DNA of 64,000 nucleotides from Lutibacter sp. B2 (GCA_015686845.1 JADPRS010000010.1:1-64000); one strand, 5' to 3'; counted from the stretch's first letter, positions 18,409-27,590 are shown. Notes: generated by a model not told the origin, from the sequence alone. Program-made: numbers and translations.

Positions 18409-19373
18409 TTAACATCCTCCTTCCCTAATATTTGACCTGATTGTATTTGTGTTTTACACATTTTCACTTCATCTCCATTTGCAGTCTTACAGATACAAGA
18501 ACCACAAATTCCTTCTCCGCAACATATGGTATTATTATTAGTAATAACAAACTTTGTTTTCATATTATTTTTTTTAACCTCTTTGTATACAACTCTATGA
18601 AAATTATCTGAGCCCGCACTATATGCCAAACTAAAATTCTTATTTTTTATGATATTCCTAAATTTTTCCATGTCGTTTTCCTGCTTTAAGTTTAATATAT
18701 TTATGTCTACATCATATTCTTTGATATAGTCTTTAATAAAAACAATATCTACTTTCCCTGGATCAATTATAAATGTAACTTTATTATTATTTTTCAACAA
18801 ATATTTTAGTGTTAAAGCTGCAGGTGCCATTCCTAGACCTCTCGCAACAACCATTACTTCTTCATTGCTAGTATTTTTTAACTGTTTCAATCCAATTAGA
18901 CCATTCCAATAGGGTCCTCTTAGTAAAATATCTTCACTTACTTCAATCAATGACTTAGTTTTCGATCCAACAACACGTAAAGCTATATCGATTTCACTTT
19001 TATCTTCATCCACATTCATAATTGACATAGGTGCATCGAAAAAAGTTGGTTTGTCTACTTCTCTAACAAAAACATACGAACCTGGATGTTTTAACTGTCT
19101 AGCTAATGTTCTGTTTACTTTTATTTTTAAAATAGCTAGATCTTCTTTGATCATCTTTTTTTGTACAATCTTTGCATTACATTCTTCTCTTGTATTTCTT
19201 TTCTTATTTCCACACCAAAAAAATTCTTGATATATACATACACCACTCCAATCACACTCGCATGCACTTTTACCTTGAAGATGGCTACATATAATACATT
19301 CATTACATTCTGCCAAATAACAAGGACAGTATTCACTTCCAGCATCTATACATTGCAATCTCTTATCTACCAA
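18405..19373 (-). CDS. Ferredoxin-reductase-like electron transfer protein with Cys-rich N-terminus
   Basis: The 322-aa protein starts at a TTG behind a G-rich ribosome site. Residues 1-65 contain eleven Cys and do not match a domain I know. Residues about 70-320 resemble the PyrK/ferredoxin-NADP reductase fold: a flavin-binding part, an NAD-binding part (MVVARGLGMAPAALTLK) and a Cys-rich end (NNTICCGEGICGSCIC, then MCKT) that fits a 2Fe-2S site. It probably passes electrons between NAD(P)H and the flavoprotein encoded by the next gene, with which it overlaps by four bases. The pair follows sporulation genes, so a role in spore formation is possible but unproven. Confidence 0.75.
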   Translation of the reverse strand: MVDKRLQCIDAGSEYCPCYLAECNECIICSHLQGKSACECDWSGVCIYQEFFWCGNKKRNTREECNAKIVQKKMIKEDLAILKIKVNRTLARQLKHPGSYVFVREVDKPTFFDAPMSIMNVDEDKSEIDIALRVVGSKTKSLIEVSEDILLRGPYWNGLIGLKQLKNTSNEEVMVVARGLGMAPAALTLKYLLKNNNKVTFIIDPGKVDIVFIKDYIKEYDVDINILNLKQENDMEKFRNIIKNKNFSLAYSAGSDNFHRVVYKEVKKNNMKTKFVITNNNTICCGEGICGSCICKTANGDEVKMCKTQIQSGQILGKEDVK

Positions 19374-19400
19374 TATTCTTCCCCCCTACATTTCTAAAAT

Positions 19401-19436
19401 AAAAAAATACCCTATAAATATAGGATATTTTTTTAT
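19401..19436. terminator. Terminator after the dacB-like gene
   Basis: A-rich and T-rich arms around CCTATA and TATAGG (core about 19411-19424) form a hairpin with a T run on the minus strand. It separates the carboxypeptidase gene from the redox pair. Confidence 0.7.
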
Positions 19437-19467
19437 TTTAAAATGTGTTACTCAAATTGCTTATTTT

Positions 19468-20592
19468 CTACTTCTTAAATATTTTATTTTTAATAAAGTC
19501 CCATACTTTATCTTCAAAATCTTTTTCATAAATATCTTCTCGTGCATTCAGCTCTCCTTTATACATTAGATCGTCATCTATATATACCTTGAAATAGCCT
19601 AGTTTTGTTCCTCTAGCTATAGGTGCGTCTAAAACTTTATCCATATCTACTATTACTTTGAGTTTGTTTTTTTCACTAGGTTTCATAGGAATAATTATAT
19701 CTTCGGGACTCACTACTTTAGTATAAGTTTTTTTACCATTTTGTATTTTAACCGTTTTTATTACAGTACCTTTCTTAACAATACAATGAGCTTCATACTC
19801 TGAAAATGCATAATCTAACAAAGAATATGAGTCATTAAACCAATTAGGATCATTTAATACGACACATATTAGCTGCATTCCATCTCTTGTTGCTGATGTT
19901 ACTAAACATCTGCCTGCAGCCCTAGTATATCCTGTTTTAACTCCATCTCCACCTTCATATTGTGTTAATGTTTTATTTTTATTATAAAAATATTTATATC
20001 CCTCTCTATTTGCAATCCATAATTTAGTTTTTACAATTTCACTAAATTTCTTATTTAATAATGCTTCTCTAGTTATTAATGCTAAATCATATGCTGTCGT
20101 ATAATGGTTTTTATGATGTAAACCATTAGGATTCATAAAATGTGTATTTACTGCTCCAATTTCCTTAGCCTTTTTATTCATTAAATCAATAAATTTCTCT
20201 ACTGAACCTCCTACATGAGATGCAATAGCTACTGCTGAATCATTACCCGATCTTAACATAAGCCCATAAATCAAGTCTTTCATTAAAACCTTCTCATTAT
20301 GTTGGAGATATATAGATGATCCTTCAACACCGACTGCCTTGTTATCAATTTTTATATATTTATTTATATCACCATTTTCTAAAGCTAATAAAGCAGTCAT
20401 TATCTTTGTAGTACTTGCCATAGCCATACTCTGTTTTATATTTTTTTCATATAATATCTTTCCAGTTTTTACTTCCATCACAATTGCACTACTAGCAGAA
20501 TTATTATAACTATTTCCATACGATAAATTTGTATTGCACAAGAAAAAAAACACTAGTACCAGTGTATATATTTTTATATTTTTGCCTCTCAA
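19468..20592 (-). CDS. dacB: D-alanyl-D-alanine carboxypeptidase (DacB-like)
   Basis: This is a peptidase S11 penicillin-binding protein that trims the terminal D-Ala from peptidoglycan stem peptides outside the membrane. It has a signal peptide (hydrophobic LVLVFFFLC), the serine motif STTK, SGN in LRSGNDS and KTG in GVKTGYT. A C-terminal beta domain follows. I chose the TTG at 20592 because GGAG lies eight bases upstream; an earlier in-frame GTG overlaps that site. The scpA-scpB-gerW-dacB order matches the Bacillus region where DacB acts on the spore cortex, so the symbol rests on position as well as family. Confidence 0.85.
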   Translation of the reverse strand: MRGKNIKIYTLVLVFFFLCNTNLSYGNSYNNSASSAIVMEVKTGKILYEKNIKQSMAMASTTKIMTALLALENGDINKYIKIDNKAVGVEGSSIYLQHNEKVLMKDLIYGLMLRSGNDSAVAIASHVGGSVEKFIDLMNKKAKEIGAVNTHFMNPNGLHHKNHYTTAYDLALITREALLNKKFSEIVKTKLWIANREGYKYFYNKNKTLTQYEGGDGVKTGYTRAAGRCLVTSATRDGMQLICVVLNDPNWFNDSYSLLDYAFSEYEAHCIVKKGTVIKTVKIQNGKKTYTKVVSPEDIIIPMKPSEKNKLKVIVDMDKVLDAPIARGTKLGYFKVYIDDDLMYKGELNAREDIYEKDFEDKVWDFIKNKIFKK

Positions 20593-20693
20593 TGTAATCA
20601 CTCCATTTGTTATAGTAGTAATATTATGACCTAATGAAAGGAAAAAAATACAATTCTTTTATTCATTTTTTAGTTTTTTATATCCTGCATAAT

Positions 20694-20734
20694 AGAAGAG
20701 TAAGGAGATACTACTATAATCTCCTTACTCTTCT
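20694..20734 (-). terminator. Terminator of gerW
   Basis: A perfect 16-bp stem (20694-20709 with 20719-20734) with a 9-base loop overlaps the gerW stop codon and closes the scpA-gerW unit. Confidence 0.75.
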
Positions 20735-21138
20735 ATATTTTTATCTTCTTTAGGTGATTTTTTATCACTCATGTTCTTAATTTTGTCTAATAATTTTGGC
20801 ATAAAATCGATAACACTGTCTAACATACTTGCATTTTGGTCAACTGGTAATAATTTCATTCCCTCTTTTCCTACAACCATAAAAGCTACAGGTTGTACTG
20901 ATACTCCTGCTCCGGTACCTCCTCCAAAGGGCAACTTTGTGCTTTCATCATTGGGGTTCCTTTTTGCACAATATTCCCCTCCTCCAGAAGCAAAACCAAA
21001 AGACACTTTTGATATAGGAATAATGATCGTCCCATCAGATGTTTCTACCGGATCTCCTACGATTGTATTTACGTCTATCATATCTTTTAAACTTTGCATG
21101 GTTGTTTTCATCAAAGCTTCTATAGGGTGTTCAGACAT
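20725..21138 (-). CDS. ytfJ: Sporulation protein YtfJ (GerW family)
   Basis: The 137-aa protein has the family's typical start MSEHPIEALM, the core GDPVETSDGTIIIPISKVSF, a glycine-rich GGGTGAGVSVQP and a C-terminal tail of charged residues. YtfJ/GerW is made in the forespore in Bacillus and is needed for proper germination through GerA-type receptors. I chose ATG 21138 because AGGTGG lies just upstream and the family starts there; an in-frame upstream ATG would add a tail that overlaps the preceding gene. It lies 5 bases from the DUF2953 gene and is its usual partner. Confidence 0.92.
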   Translation of the reverse strand: MSEHPIEALMKTTMQSLKDMIDVNTIVGDPVETSDGTIIIPISKVSFGFASGGGEYCAKRNPNDESTKLPFGGGTGAGVSVQPVAFMVVGKEGMKLLPVDQNASMLDSVIDFMPKLLDKIKNMSDKKSPKEDKNIEE

Positions 21139-21143
21139 AACAT

Positions 21144-21746
21144 TCACCACCTTTTTCTTAGGAATATATATCCAAATTTTATTGCTGTAATAATAATATA
21201 TCCTATTTTTATACTTATTATACAATTCAACTCACTTTTAAATTCTTTCTTTCTATAATTGGGCATTACATTTATAATAATATCTTTACTTTTAATATTA
21301 TTTCTAATAAAAATATCAACATTAGACTTAAGCATCCATATAAATCCTGTAACTATGGCAGTTTCTGATGCCATTTCTGTTCCAATTTCTGTTTGCCACT
21401 TACAGTACTTTAAAAACATTTTATTTTTTATATATTCAATAATATTGTAATATTTATAGAACTTTTCTTTTAAATCTATTAATTCTTCTATTGTAATCCA
21501 TTTTTTATCGTATCCTCCTTTTTCTTCTTTCGTTTTCAATTTCAAATATGGCATTTTGCTATCTTCCACTTTTAAATCGATCCTAGGAATATCTATTTTG
21601 TATTCATATATTTTAAATATTATTAGAATTTCAAAATCAACTTTAGCTGTTTTTTCATCTTTAAAAATATTTATTTTTAAGATCATGGGAACAAAAAATA
21701 TGCTACACATCATAATACCTATTAACCAGAATATTAGTTCTCTCAA
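21144..21746 (-). CDS. DUF2953 membrane protein (YtfI-like)
   Basis: The roughly 200-aa protein has one N-terminal membrane segment (LIFWLIGIMMCSIFF) and a soluble part with charged strands, as in the DUF2953 family encoded next to ytfJ. The TTG at 21746 (frame LRELIFW) follows a good AGAGGTG site, so I prefer it to the ATG 42 bases upstream. The gene is placed directly before gerW and likely forms one unit with it. The family is linked to spores only by this neighbourhood; its role is not known. Confidence 0.75.
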   Translation of the reverse strand: MRELIFWLIGIMMCSIFFVPMILKINIFKDEKTAKVDFEILIIFKIYEYKIDIPRIDLKVEDSKMPYLKLKTKEEKGGYDKKWITIEELIDLKEKFYKYYNIIEYIKNKMFLKYCKWQTEIGTEMASETAIVTGFIWMLKSNVDIFIRNNIKSKDIIINVMPNYRKKEFKSELNCIISIKIGYIIITAIKFGYIFLRKRW

Positions 21747-21827
21747 AAAATCACCTCTTAATAAATGTATGTAGTATATTTTTTCCAAATTTTAAAATAA
21801 ATACACATTTTTTTAGTGGAAATAAAA

Positions 21828-21851
21828 AAAACCTATGTTATCATAGGTTTT
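21828..21851 (-). terminator. Terminator of scpB
   Basis: AAAACCTATG (21828-21837) pairs with CATAGGTTTT (21842-21851) ten bases past the scpB stop codon, with a T-rich minus-strand flank. Confidence 0.75.
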
Positions 21852-21861
21852 AATTTCATCT

Positions 21862-22395
21862 TTATAGTTCAACTATATCATCAAAAAATTCATTAATTTC
21901 AGGTAAACTATTTAAGTTGTTTAATCCAAAAGATTTCAAAAAAATATCTGTAGTACCATATAATATAGGTCTCCCAATTCTCTCTAAACGTCCTGTCTCT
22001 TCTATTAATTCTTTTTCTATTAGTGTGGTAATTGCTTTATCACACTTTACGCCTCGAATCGATTCAATTTCTGGCCTAGTAATAGGTTGCTTATAAGCTA
22101 TAATTACTAAAACCTCTAATGCTGCTTGTGTTAATCCCTTATTTTGTGGTGGCGTACATAATTTTTGTAAATATTCAAAGTGATTCTGATTTGTACTAAA
22201 TTGAAAACTATTATTTATTTCTATGATTTGCATACCTCTATCTTCTTTTTCATATTCTGTTTTTAAATCTAATAAGCATTTTCTTACAAATTCAGATGAA
22301 AGATTTAATGCATTTGCAATATTCTTTACATTCAAAGGTTCTCCCCATATGAATAAAAACGATTCAATAATTGATTTCACTTCTTTTTCTTTCAT
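21862..22395 (-). CDS. scpB: Segregation and condensation protein B
   Basis: ScpB dimerises through winged-helix domains and joins ScpA and SMC in the bacterial condensin that organises and segregates the chromosome. The 177-aa protein shows the family features ESFLFIWGEPL at the start and TQAALEVLVIIAYKQPITRPEIESIRGV in the middle. I chose the ATG at 22395, five codons into the longest frame, because the GAGGTG site fits it. It follows scpA by under 20 bases, the usual operon pair. Confidence 0.95.
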   Translation of the reverse strand: MKEKEVKSIIESFLFIWGEPLNVKNIANALNLSSEFVRKCLLDLKTEYEKEDRGMQIIEINNSFQFSTNQNHFEYLQKLCTPPQNKGLTQAALEVLVIIAYKQPITRPEIESIRGVKCDKAITTLIEKELIEETGRLERIGRPILYGTTDIFLKSFGLNNLNSLPEINEFFDDIVEL

Positions 22396-22413
22396 TTTCC
22401 TACACCTCATTAA

Positions 22414-23148
22414 TTATACTAACCTATTCAAGAAAATACGTCCAAACACATTCGTTTGTTGAACTTTTATAAATTTTAATTTCATTAATTCTAATATTGC
22501 AAGGAAAGTTACTACAATTTCACTTTTTGAAAAAGATTGACTAAATAATTCTTCAAATTCTAATGAACTCTCTTCATATAAACGTTTTTTAATATGCTCA
22601 ATTCTATTTTCTATAGTAATTTCCTCTCTTTTTATTTCATTAACATAAACTGGAGATTCATTTACTTTTTTTCTTTTTTTTAATAATTTTTTAAAAGCAT
22701 TTAGTAAAATTCCCATATCTATATCTATAATATTATTTTTATCATATTTTACAAATTGATCTAATTGTGCTTGTTGTTTATAAAAGATTTTTTTGTTGCT
22801 ATTTTCCCTTTCTTTAAATTCTAGTGCAACTTGTTTATATTTTTTATATTCTAAAAGTTTAGATACTAACTCTTGCCTTGGATCTTCCTCTAAATCAATT
22901 GCCAATTGTTTTTCTTGTTTATCAGGCAGCAACATTTTTGATTTTATTTCCATCAAAGTTGCCGCCATTATTATAAATTCACTTGTAACTTCTAAATCGA
23001 ATTTTTTCATATTTTTTATATAATCAATATATTGTTGTGCAATATTTGCAATAGGAATATCATAAATATCTACTTTAGATTTTTCAATCAAATGAAATAA
23101 TAAATCAAAAGGGCCTTCAAAGGTTTCAAGTTTTACATTATATAACAT
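22414..23148 (-). CDS. scpA: Segregation and condensation protein A
   Basis: ScpA is the kleisin that bridges the SMC heads. The protein begins with VKLETFEGPFDLLFHLIEKS, the family signature, and ends with a winged-helix region (IVVTFLAILELMKLKFIKVQQ) that contacts the other head. I chose ATG 23148, with AGGTG six bases upstream, over a GTG nine bases earlier. It opens the scpA-scpB unit after the dacF terminator. Confidence 0.95.
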   Translation of the reverse strand: MLYNVKLETFEGPFDLLFHLIEKSKVDIYDIPIANIAQQYIDYIKNMKKFDLEVTSEFIIMAATLMEIKSKMLLPDKQEKQLAIDLEEDPRQELVSKLLEYKKYKQVALEFKERENSNKKIFYKQQAQLDQFVKYDKNNIIDIDMGILLNAFKKLLKKRKKVNESPVYVNEIKREEITIENRIEHIKKRLYEESSLEFEELFSQSFSKSEIVVTFLAILELMKLKFIKVQQTNVFGRIFLNRLV

Positions 23149-23277
23149 ATAATTCACCTACCAACATTGACATGTTCAAAAAATACTTCCTTCCTTCAAT
23201 AACTAATTTTTTTTTTATATTTAAGAGATTTTATAATTATATCATAATAATATTACTTGTTGTTATTTAACAAATAT

Positions 23278-23315
23278 AAAAGTAGTACATATATCTACTT
23301 ATATGTACTACTTTT
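23278..23315 (-). terminator. Terminator of dacF
   Basis: A long stem, AAAAGTAGTACATAT with its complement, around a short loop lies just past the dacF stop codon at 23323. Confidence 0.75.
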
Positions 23316-23322
23316 ATATTTA

Positions 23323-24492
23323 CTATAGTATATTTGTAATAATTTTATTAAATATATTTAAAACAGAAGCTGCCTTTATTTCTTTTTCTGTAACAATATC
23401 TATCTTTCCTACCTCTTTACCATCTTTAGTTATTGCAATATATCCTACTTTCTTTCCTGCTATAAAAGGAGCTTTTATATTTTTTTGTAGAACAATTTCT
23501 TTATGAACTGTATTTTCTTCTCCTTTTTTTACGATTGTACTTAAATCATTTTTCGCTATTACATTTATTTTTGCTTCTTTTCCTTTTTCTACAAATAATT
23601 CATCAATAATTTGATTTTTCTTTGCAATAGAAACTATACTATAATTAGAAAATCCATAATTTAATAGTTTCTTCGCCTCAGCAAATCTTATTTTAGAAGT
23701 AGGACTTCCTAAAATAACCGCAATTAATGTAAATCCATTCTTTTTAGCAGAAGCAGACAAACAATACTTTGCATCACAGGTAAATCCCGTCTTGATTCCA
23801 TTTGCACCTGGATATGTTTTTATTAGTTTATTTGTATTTGTCATTCCAAGTGTTGTTTGTTTTTTATTCGGTAATCCTACGCTCATAGTAGACATCCAAA
23901 TGGTTAGCCATTTGTGTATTTTAGGATGTTTCAGTAATTCTCTCGACATCAGTGCAATATCATATGCACTTGTATAATGTCCTTCTGCTGGTAATCCATT
24001 TGTATTCATAAATTGAGTATCTTTCATTCCTAATTGCTGCGCTCTTTCATTCATACGTTTTACAAATAATTCTTCTGTTCCACTTAGATGTTCTGATATA
24101 GCAACACAAGCATCATTTGCAGATGATACTGCAATTCCTTTTAATAATTGTTCTATTGTTTTTTCTTCACCAGGTTCTAAATAAAGTTGACTTCCACCCA
24201 TGCTTGAAGCTCTATCACTAATAAGTACTTTATCCTCTAATGCAACAGTTCCATTGTCTATAGCTTCTATTACTAAAAGCATAGTCATTATTTTAGTCAC
24301 ACTTGCTGGTGGGAGTTTATCATGTATATTTTTTTCATATATAATTTTCCCACTAGTACCATCTACCAAAATAGCTGTTCTAGCATCTACATCAAATTCT
24401 TCTGAATTAGAATAAGATATTGTTATACTATTTACAAATATCATAGTAAGACACAAACAAAACGCCATAATTTTACTACATTTTAATTTCAC
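23323..24492 (-). CDS. dacF: D-alanyl-D-alanine carboxypeptidase DacF
   Basis: The 389-aa peptidase S11 enzyme has a signal peptide, SVTK at 64-67, SAN in VSSANDA, KTG in GIKTGFT, and the C-terminal beta domain. In Bacillus DacF is made in the forespore and lowers cortex cross-linking. The deoB-punA-dacF order is the Bacillus order, although the spoIIA operon that follows there is replaced here by scpAB. Translation starts at GTG 24492 behind a strong AAGGAGG site that can be masked by its own leader. It shares its family but not close identity with the dacB-like gene at 19468. Confidence 0.92.
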   Translation of the reverse strand: MKLKCSKIMAFCLCLTMIFVNSITISYSNSEEFDVDARTAILVDGTSGKIIYEKNIHDKLPPASVTKIMTMLLVIEAIDNGTVALEDKVLISDRASSMGGSQLYLEPGEEKTIEQLLKGIAVSSANDACVAISEHLSGTEELFVKRMNERAQQLGMKDTQFMNTNGLPAEGHYTSAYDIALMSRELLKHPKIHKWLTIWMSTMSVGLPNKKQTTLGMTNTNKLIKTYPGANGIKTGFTCDAKYCLSASAKKNGFTLIAVILGSPTSKIRFAEAKKLLNYGFSNYSIVSIAKKNQIIDELFVEKGKEAKINVIAKNDLSTIVKKGEENTVHKEIVLQKNIKAPFIAGKKVGYIAITKDGKEVGKIDIVTEKEIKAASVLNIFNKIITNIL

Positions 24493-24494
24493 TT

Positions 24495-24567
24495 AAAGTC
24501 CTCCTTGCTTGATTATTTTAATGTTATCTTTTCCAGCTAACATTATTGTTATGCACAGGAGGACTTT
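24495..24567 (-). promoter_or_regulatory. dacF leader hairpin that pairs with the ribosome binding site
   Basis: The ribosome site region 24495-24505 is the exact complement of 24557-24567, eleven pairs including all of AGGAGG. A second stem of seven pairs (24520-24526 with 24538-24544) sits inside the loop. With no T run after it, this is not a terminator for punA. It can hide the dacF ribosome site and so control translation. Confidence 0.6.
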
Positions 24568-24601
24568 TCTAAAATTATATTTTAATATTTCTTTTATTTT
24601 T

Positions 24602-25438
24602 TTATCTAGCTTTTTCCCCAATTCTCTTTAAACTTTTCTTAACTAAGTTTATAAATAATGATTTTACTCGATTCGCTGTTTCTATTACTTCTTGGTGATG
24701 TAATGGTTGATCTAAAATACCTGCAGCCATATTTGTTATACATGATATTCCAACGACTTTTATGCCTGCATGATTTGCTACAATTACTTCAGGTACTGTT
24801 GACATGCCTACTGCATCTGCTCCTAAGAGTCTCGCCATTTTCACTTCTGCAGGTGTTTCATAAGTAGGACCTGTAAACATCATATACGTTCCTTCTTTTA
24901 CTTCTATACCTTCTTCTGATGCAACTTGCTTTATTATTTCTCTATATTCTTTATTATAAGCTTCTGACATATCTGGGAATCTTGGTCCTAAGTCTTCATC
25001 ATTAGATCCTATTAACGGATTATCAAATGACCAATTTATCTGATCTTTAATAATCATTAGATCTCCAGGCGTATATTTTTCATTGGCTCCTCCAGCAGCA
25101 TTTGTAACCATTAATAACTCAATTCCTATTTCTTTTAAAACTCTCACCGGAAAAGTTACTTGTTGCATAGAATAGCCTTCATAATAATGAAATCTTCCTT
25201 GCATTGCCACAACTTTAATTCCTTCTAATTCTCCAATAACCAATCTTCCTTTATGTCCTGCAACCGTAGACGTTGGAAAATTAGGTATTTCGTTATAATT
25301 AATATATACAGGATTTTGAATCTCATCTGCTAAAATTCCCAGTCCAGATCCTAGTATTAATCCAACAGAAGGACATGTATCAATTTTCACCTTAATATAA
25401 TCTGATGCTTGTCTTATTTTTTCTTTGTATGTATTCAT
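24602..25438 (-). CDS. punA: Purine nucleoside phosphorylase
   Basis: This 278-aa enzyme splits purine (deoxy)nucleosides with phosphate into base and (deoxy)ribose-1-phosphate. It belongs to the trimeric PNP/MTAP class, with GLILGSGLG near the start, the phosphate site GHKGRLVIG, NAAGG and the TGPTYETPAE loop. It lies 12 bases after deoB, whose product converts the sugar phosphate made here. The ATG follows AGGGAG. It corresponds to Bacillus pupG by order. Confidence 0.95.
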   Translation of the reverse strand: MNTYKEKIRQASDYIKVKIDTCPSVGLILGSGLGILADEIQNPVYINYNEIPNFPTSTVAGHKGRLVIGELEGIKVVAMQGRFHYYEGYSMQQVTFPVRVLKEIGIELLMVTNAAGGANEKYTPGDLMIIKDQINWSFDNPLIGSNDEDLGPRFPDMSEAYNKEYREIIKQVASEEGIEVKEGTYMMFTGPTYETPAEVKMARLLGADAVGMSTVPEVIVANHAGIKVVGISCITNMAAGILDQPLHHQEVIETANRVKSLFINLVKKSLKRIGEKAR

Positions 25439-25450
25439 AACTACACTCCC

Positions 25451-26620
25451 TTATACTATTTGATGTTTAAAACTTTGTCCAATTTTAGGCATTTCAATTT
25501 TTAATATGTCTGCTATAGTAGCTCCAATATCAGCAAAAGACTCTCTTACTCCAATATTTACTCCAGCTTTTATATTTTTTCCATAAACAATAATTGGAAT
25601 ATATTCTCTTGTATGATCTGTTCCTTTATATGTAGGGTCATTTCCATGATCAGCAGTAAAAATAATAATATCATCTTCATTCATACTACTTAATATTTCA
25701 GGTACTCTTTTATCAAATTCCTCCAAAGCATCCTTGTATCCTTTAGGATTTCTTCTATGACCATATTTTGCATCAAAATCAACAAGATTTGTAAAAATAA
25801 TTCCTTTATTTTCTTGTTTTAAATATTTTATAGTTTGATCTACGCCATCCATATTATCTTTGGTATGAACAGCCTCTGTAATTCCTTTGCCATTGAAAAT
25901 ATCTTCAATTTTTCCTACTGCTATCACATCTAATCCCTTTTCTTTTGCGGCATCTAGTATTGTTTTTCCACAAGGATTTACAGAATAATCTCTTCTATTT
26001 GAAGTCCTTGCAAAACTACCTATTTCTCCTATAAAAGGTCTTGCTATAATTCGAGCCACTTGATCTTCTCCCATTAACATTTCTCTTGCAATTTTACATA
26101 TTTTATACAATTCTTCTAATGGAATTATTTCTTCATGGGCAGCAACTTGAAATACACTATCTGCAGAAGTATATATAATAGGATATCCTGTTTTCATATG
26201 TTCTTGTCCTAATTCCTCTATAATTTCAGTTCCCGAAGCTACTTTATTTCCTATTATTTTTCTACCGATTTTTTGTTCAAATTCCTCAATAATATGCTTT
26301 GGAAATCCATTTGGATAAGTCTTAAAAGGTTCTTTTATATGTAGTCCTGTAATTTCCCAATGTCCAGTTGTTGTATCTTTTCCGGTTGATATTTCTTTTG
26401 CTTTTCCATAACATCCTATTGGATTTTTAATGTCTTCAATTTCATTGACCCCTTCTATATTTCCAAGTCCTAATTTTTGAAGATTATTTAAACATATCCC
26501 ATCACAATATTTAACAATATTTCCCAGAGTATTTACATCTACATCTCCATACATAGCAGCATCTGGTAATTCACCTATTCCTACACTATCTAATAGCATA
26601 ATCGTCACTCTGTTAATCAT
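25451..26620 (-). CDS. deoB: Phosphopentomutase
   Basis: DeoB interconverts ribose-1-phosphate and ribose-5-phosphate (and the deoxy forms), linking nucleoside salvage to central metabolism. The 389-aa protein is of the alkaline phosphatase superfamily with the N-terminal metal site LLDSVGIGELPDA, the phosphothreonine region GKDTTTGHWE, and the C-terminal metal site TADHGNDPTYKGTDHTREY. It is coupled with punA in a salvage pair downstream of xerD, as in Bacillus (drm-pupG). Confidence 0.96.
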   Translation of the reverse strand: MINRVTIMLLDSVGIGELPDAAMYGDVDVNTLGNIVKYCDGICLNNLQKLGLGNIEGVNEIEDIKNPIGCYGKAKEISTGKDTTTGHWEITGLHIKEPFKTYPNGFPKHIIEEFEQKIGRKIIGNKVASGTEIIEELGQEHMKTGYPIIYTSADSVFQVAAHEEIIPLEELYKICKIAREMLMGEDQVARIIARPFIGEIGSFARTSNRRDYSVNPCGKTILDAAKEKGLDVIAVGKIEDIFNGKGITEAVHTKDNMDGVDQTIKYLKQENKGIIFTNLVDFDAKYGHRRNPKGYKDALEEFDKRVPEILSSMNEDDIIIFTADHGNDPTYKGTDHTREYIPIIVYGKNIKAGVNIGVRESFADIGATIADILKIEMPKIGQSFKHQIV

Positions 26621-26702
26621 ATGTATCCCTCCCTCTAAATTATCTTAACTCAATTATTATACCCAAAACCTAAGTATGCTAAAATTAAACTTACTATATT
26701 TT

Positions 26703-27590
26703 TTAAGCTCTAGGATGTGACGTATTATAAACTTCTTTAATATTATTTTTAGTCAACAATGTATAAATCTGAGTAGTAGACATATCCGAATGTCCTAGCA
26801 TTTCTTGAATAGATTTTAAATCTGCTCCATTTTGTAATAAATGAGTAGCAAATGAATGTCTTAATGTTTGGGGTGTAATTTTTTTATTTATTTTTGCTTT
26901 TTCAGTATATGTTTTAATAATTTTCCAAAAGCCTTGTCTAGTTAACCTTTTTCCATGATAGTTTACAAACAATGCTTGTTCCTCATCATTGCAGATAATA
27001 TTTTCTCTGCAATGATCCATATATTTTTTTATTGCTTTTTTAGCCATTGATCCTATTGGAATAATTCTTTCTTTTAATTTATTTCCACAACATTTAACAT
27101 ATGCCATTTCTAAATTTACATGAGAATAATCTAATGTTATCAGTTCTGATACTCTTATACCCGTAGCATATAAAAGTTCTAACATAGCTTTATCTCTTAT
27201 TCCCTTGTGCGTAGTATCCTCCGCTTGAGAAAGTAGTAATTCAACTTCATCTTGCGTAAGAATACAAGGTAACTTTTTTTCAGCTTTTGGAGACTCTAAG
27301 TTAATTGTTGGATCTTTATCTATGTGATTTTCGCTCAATAAAAACTGACATAATGACCGTATAGAAGCAAGATTTCTTGAAATGGTAGATGTAGCTCTTC
27401 CATTCTTTTGTAAATACAATAAATAAGTAATAATTGTAGTCTTATTAACATTTTTAAAGTCTTTTATGCTTCTCTCTGTCATAAATTGTACGAATTTACA
27501 AATATCCCTTTTATAAGATTCTAATGTGTTTTTTGATAATTCCTTATCATAAGCTAGATAATATATATAACGATCCAAATAATCCTTCAT
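26703..27590 (-). CDS. xerD: Site-specific tyrosine recombinase XerD
   Basis: XerD resolves chromosome dimers at dif together with its partner and FtsK. The 295-aa protein has the N-terminal SAM-like DNA-binding domain (FVQFMTERSI region), then the catalytic domain with Arg in YATGIRVSEL, HSFATH with the His-x-x-Arg-type box (LRHSFATH), and the nucleophile Tyr in STTQIYTLL. ATG 27590 has AGGAGA seven bases upstream and gives the usual family length; the longer frame adds ten residues. It belongs to the chromosomal spoIIM-yqzK-xerD-deoB cluster and is not a mobile integrase. Confidence 0.95.
   Translation of the reverse strand: MKDYLDRYIYYLAYDKELSKNTLESYKRDICKFVQFMTERSIKDFKNVNKTTIITYLLYLQKNGRATSTISRNLASIRSLCQFLLSENHIDKDPTINLESPKAEKKLPCILTQDEVELLLSQAEDTTHKGIRDKAMLELLYATGIRVSELITLDYSHVNLEMAYVKCCGNKLKERIIPIGSMAKKAIKKYMDHCRENIICNDEEQALFVNYHGKRLTRQGFWKIIKTYTEKAKINKKITPQTLRHSFATHLLQNGADLKSIQEMLGHSDMSTTQIYTLLTKNNIKEVYNTSHPRA

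Noticed and set aside
17870-18412. 180-codon plus-strand frame
   Set aside because: It is antisense to the flavoprotein gene, which has clear FAD motifs; hydrophobic low-complexity composition is typical of a shadow frame.
26703-27590. Integrase of the mobile element
   Set aside because: The gene sits in the conserved spoIIM-xerD-deoB order and has XerD length and motifs, so it is the chromosomal dimer-resolution enzyme.
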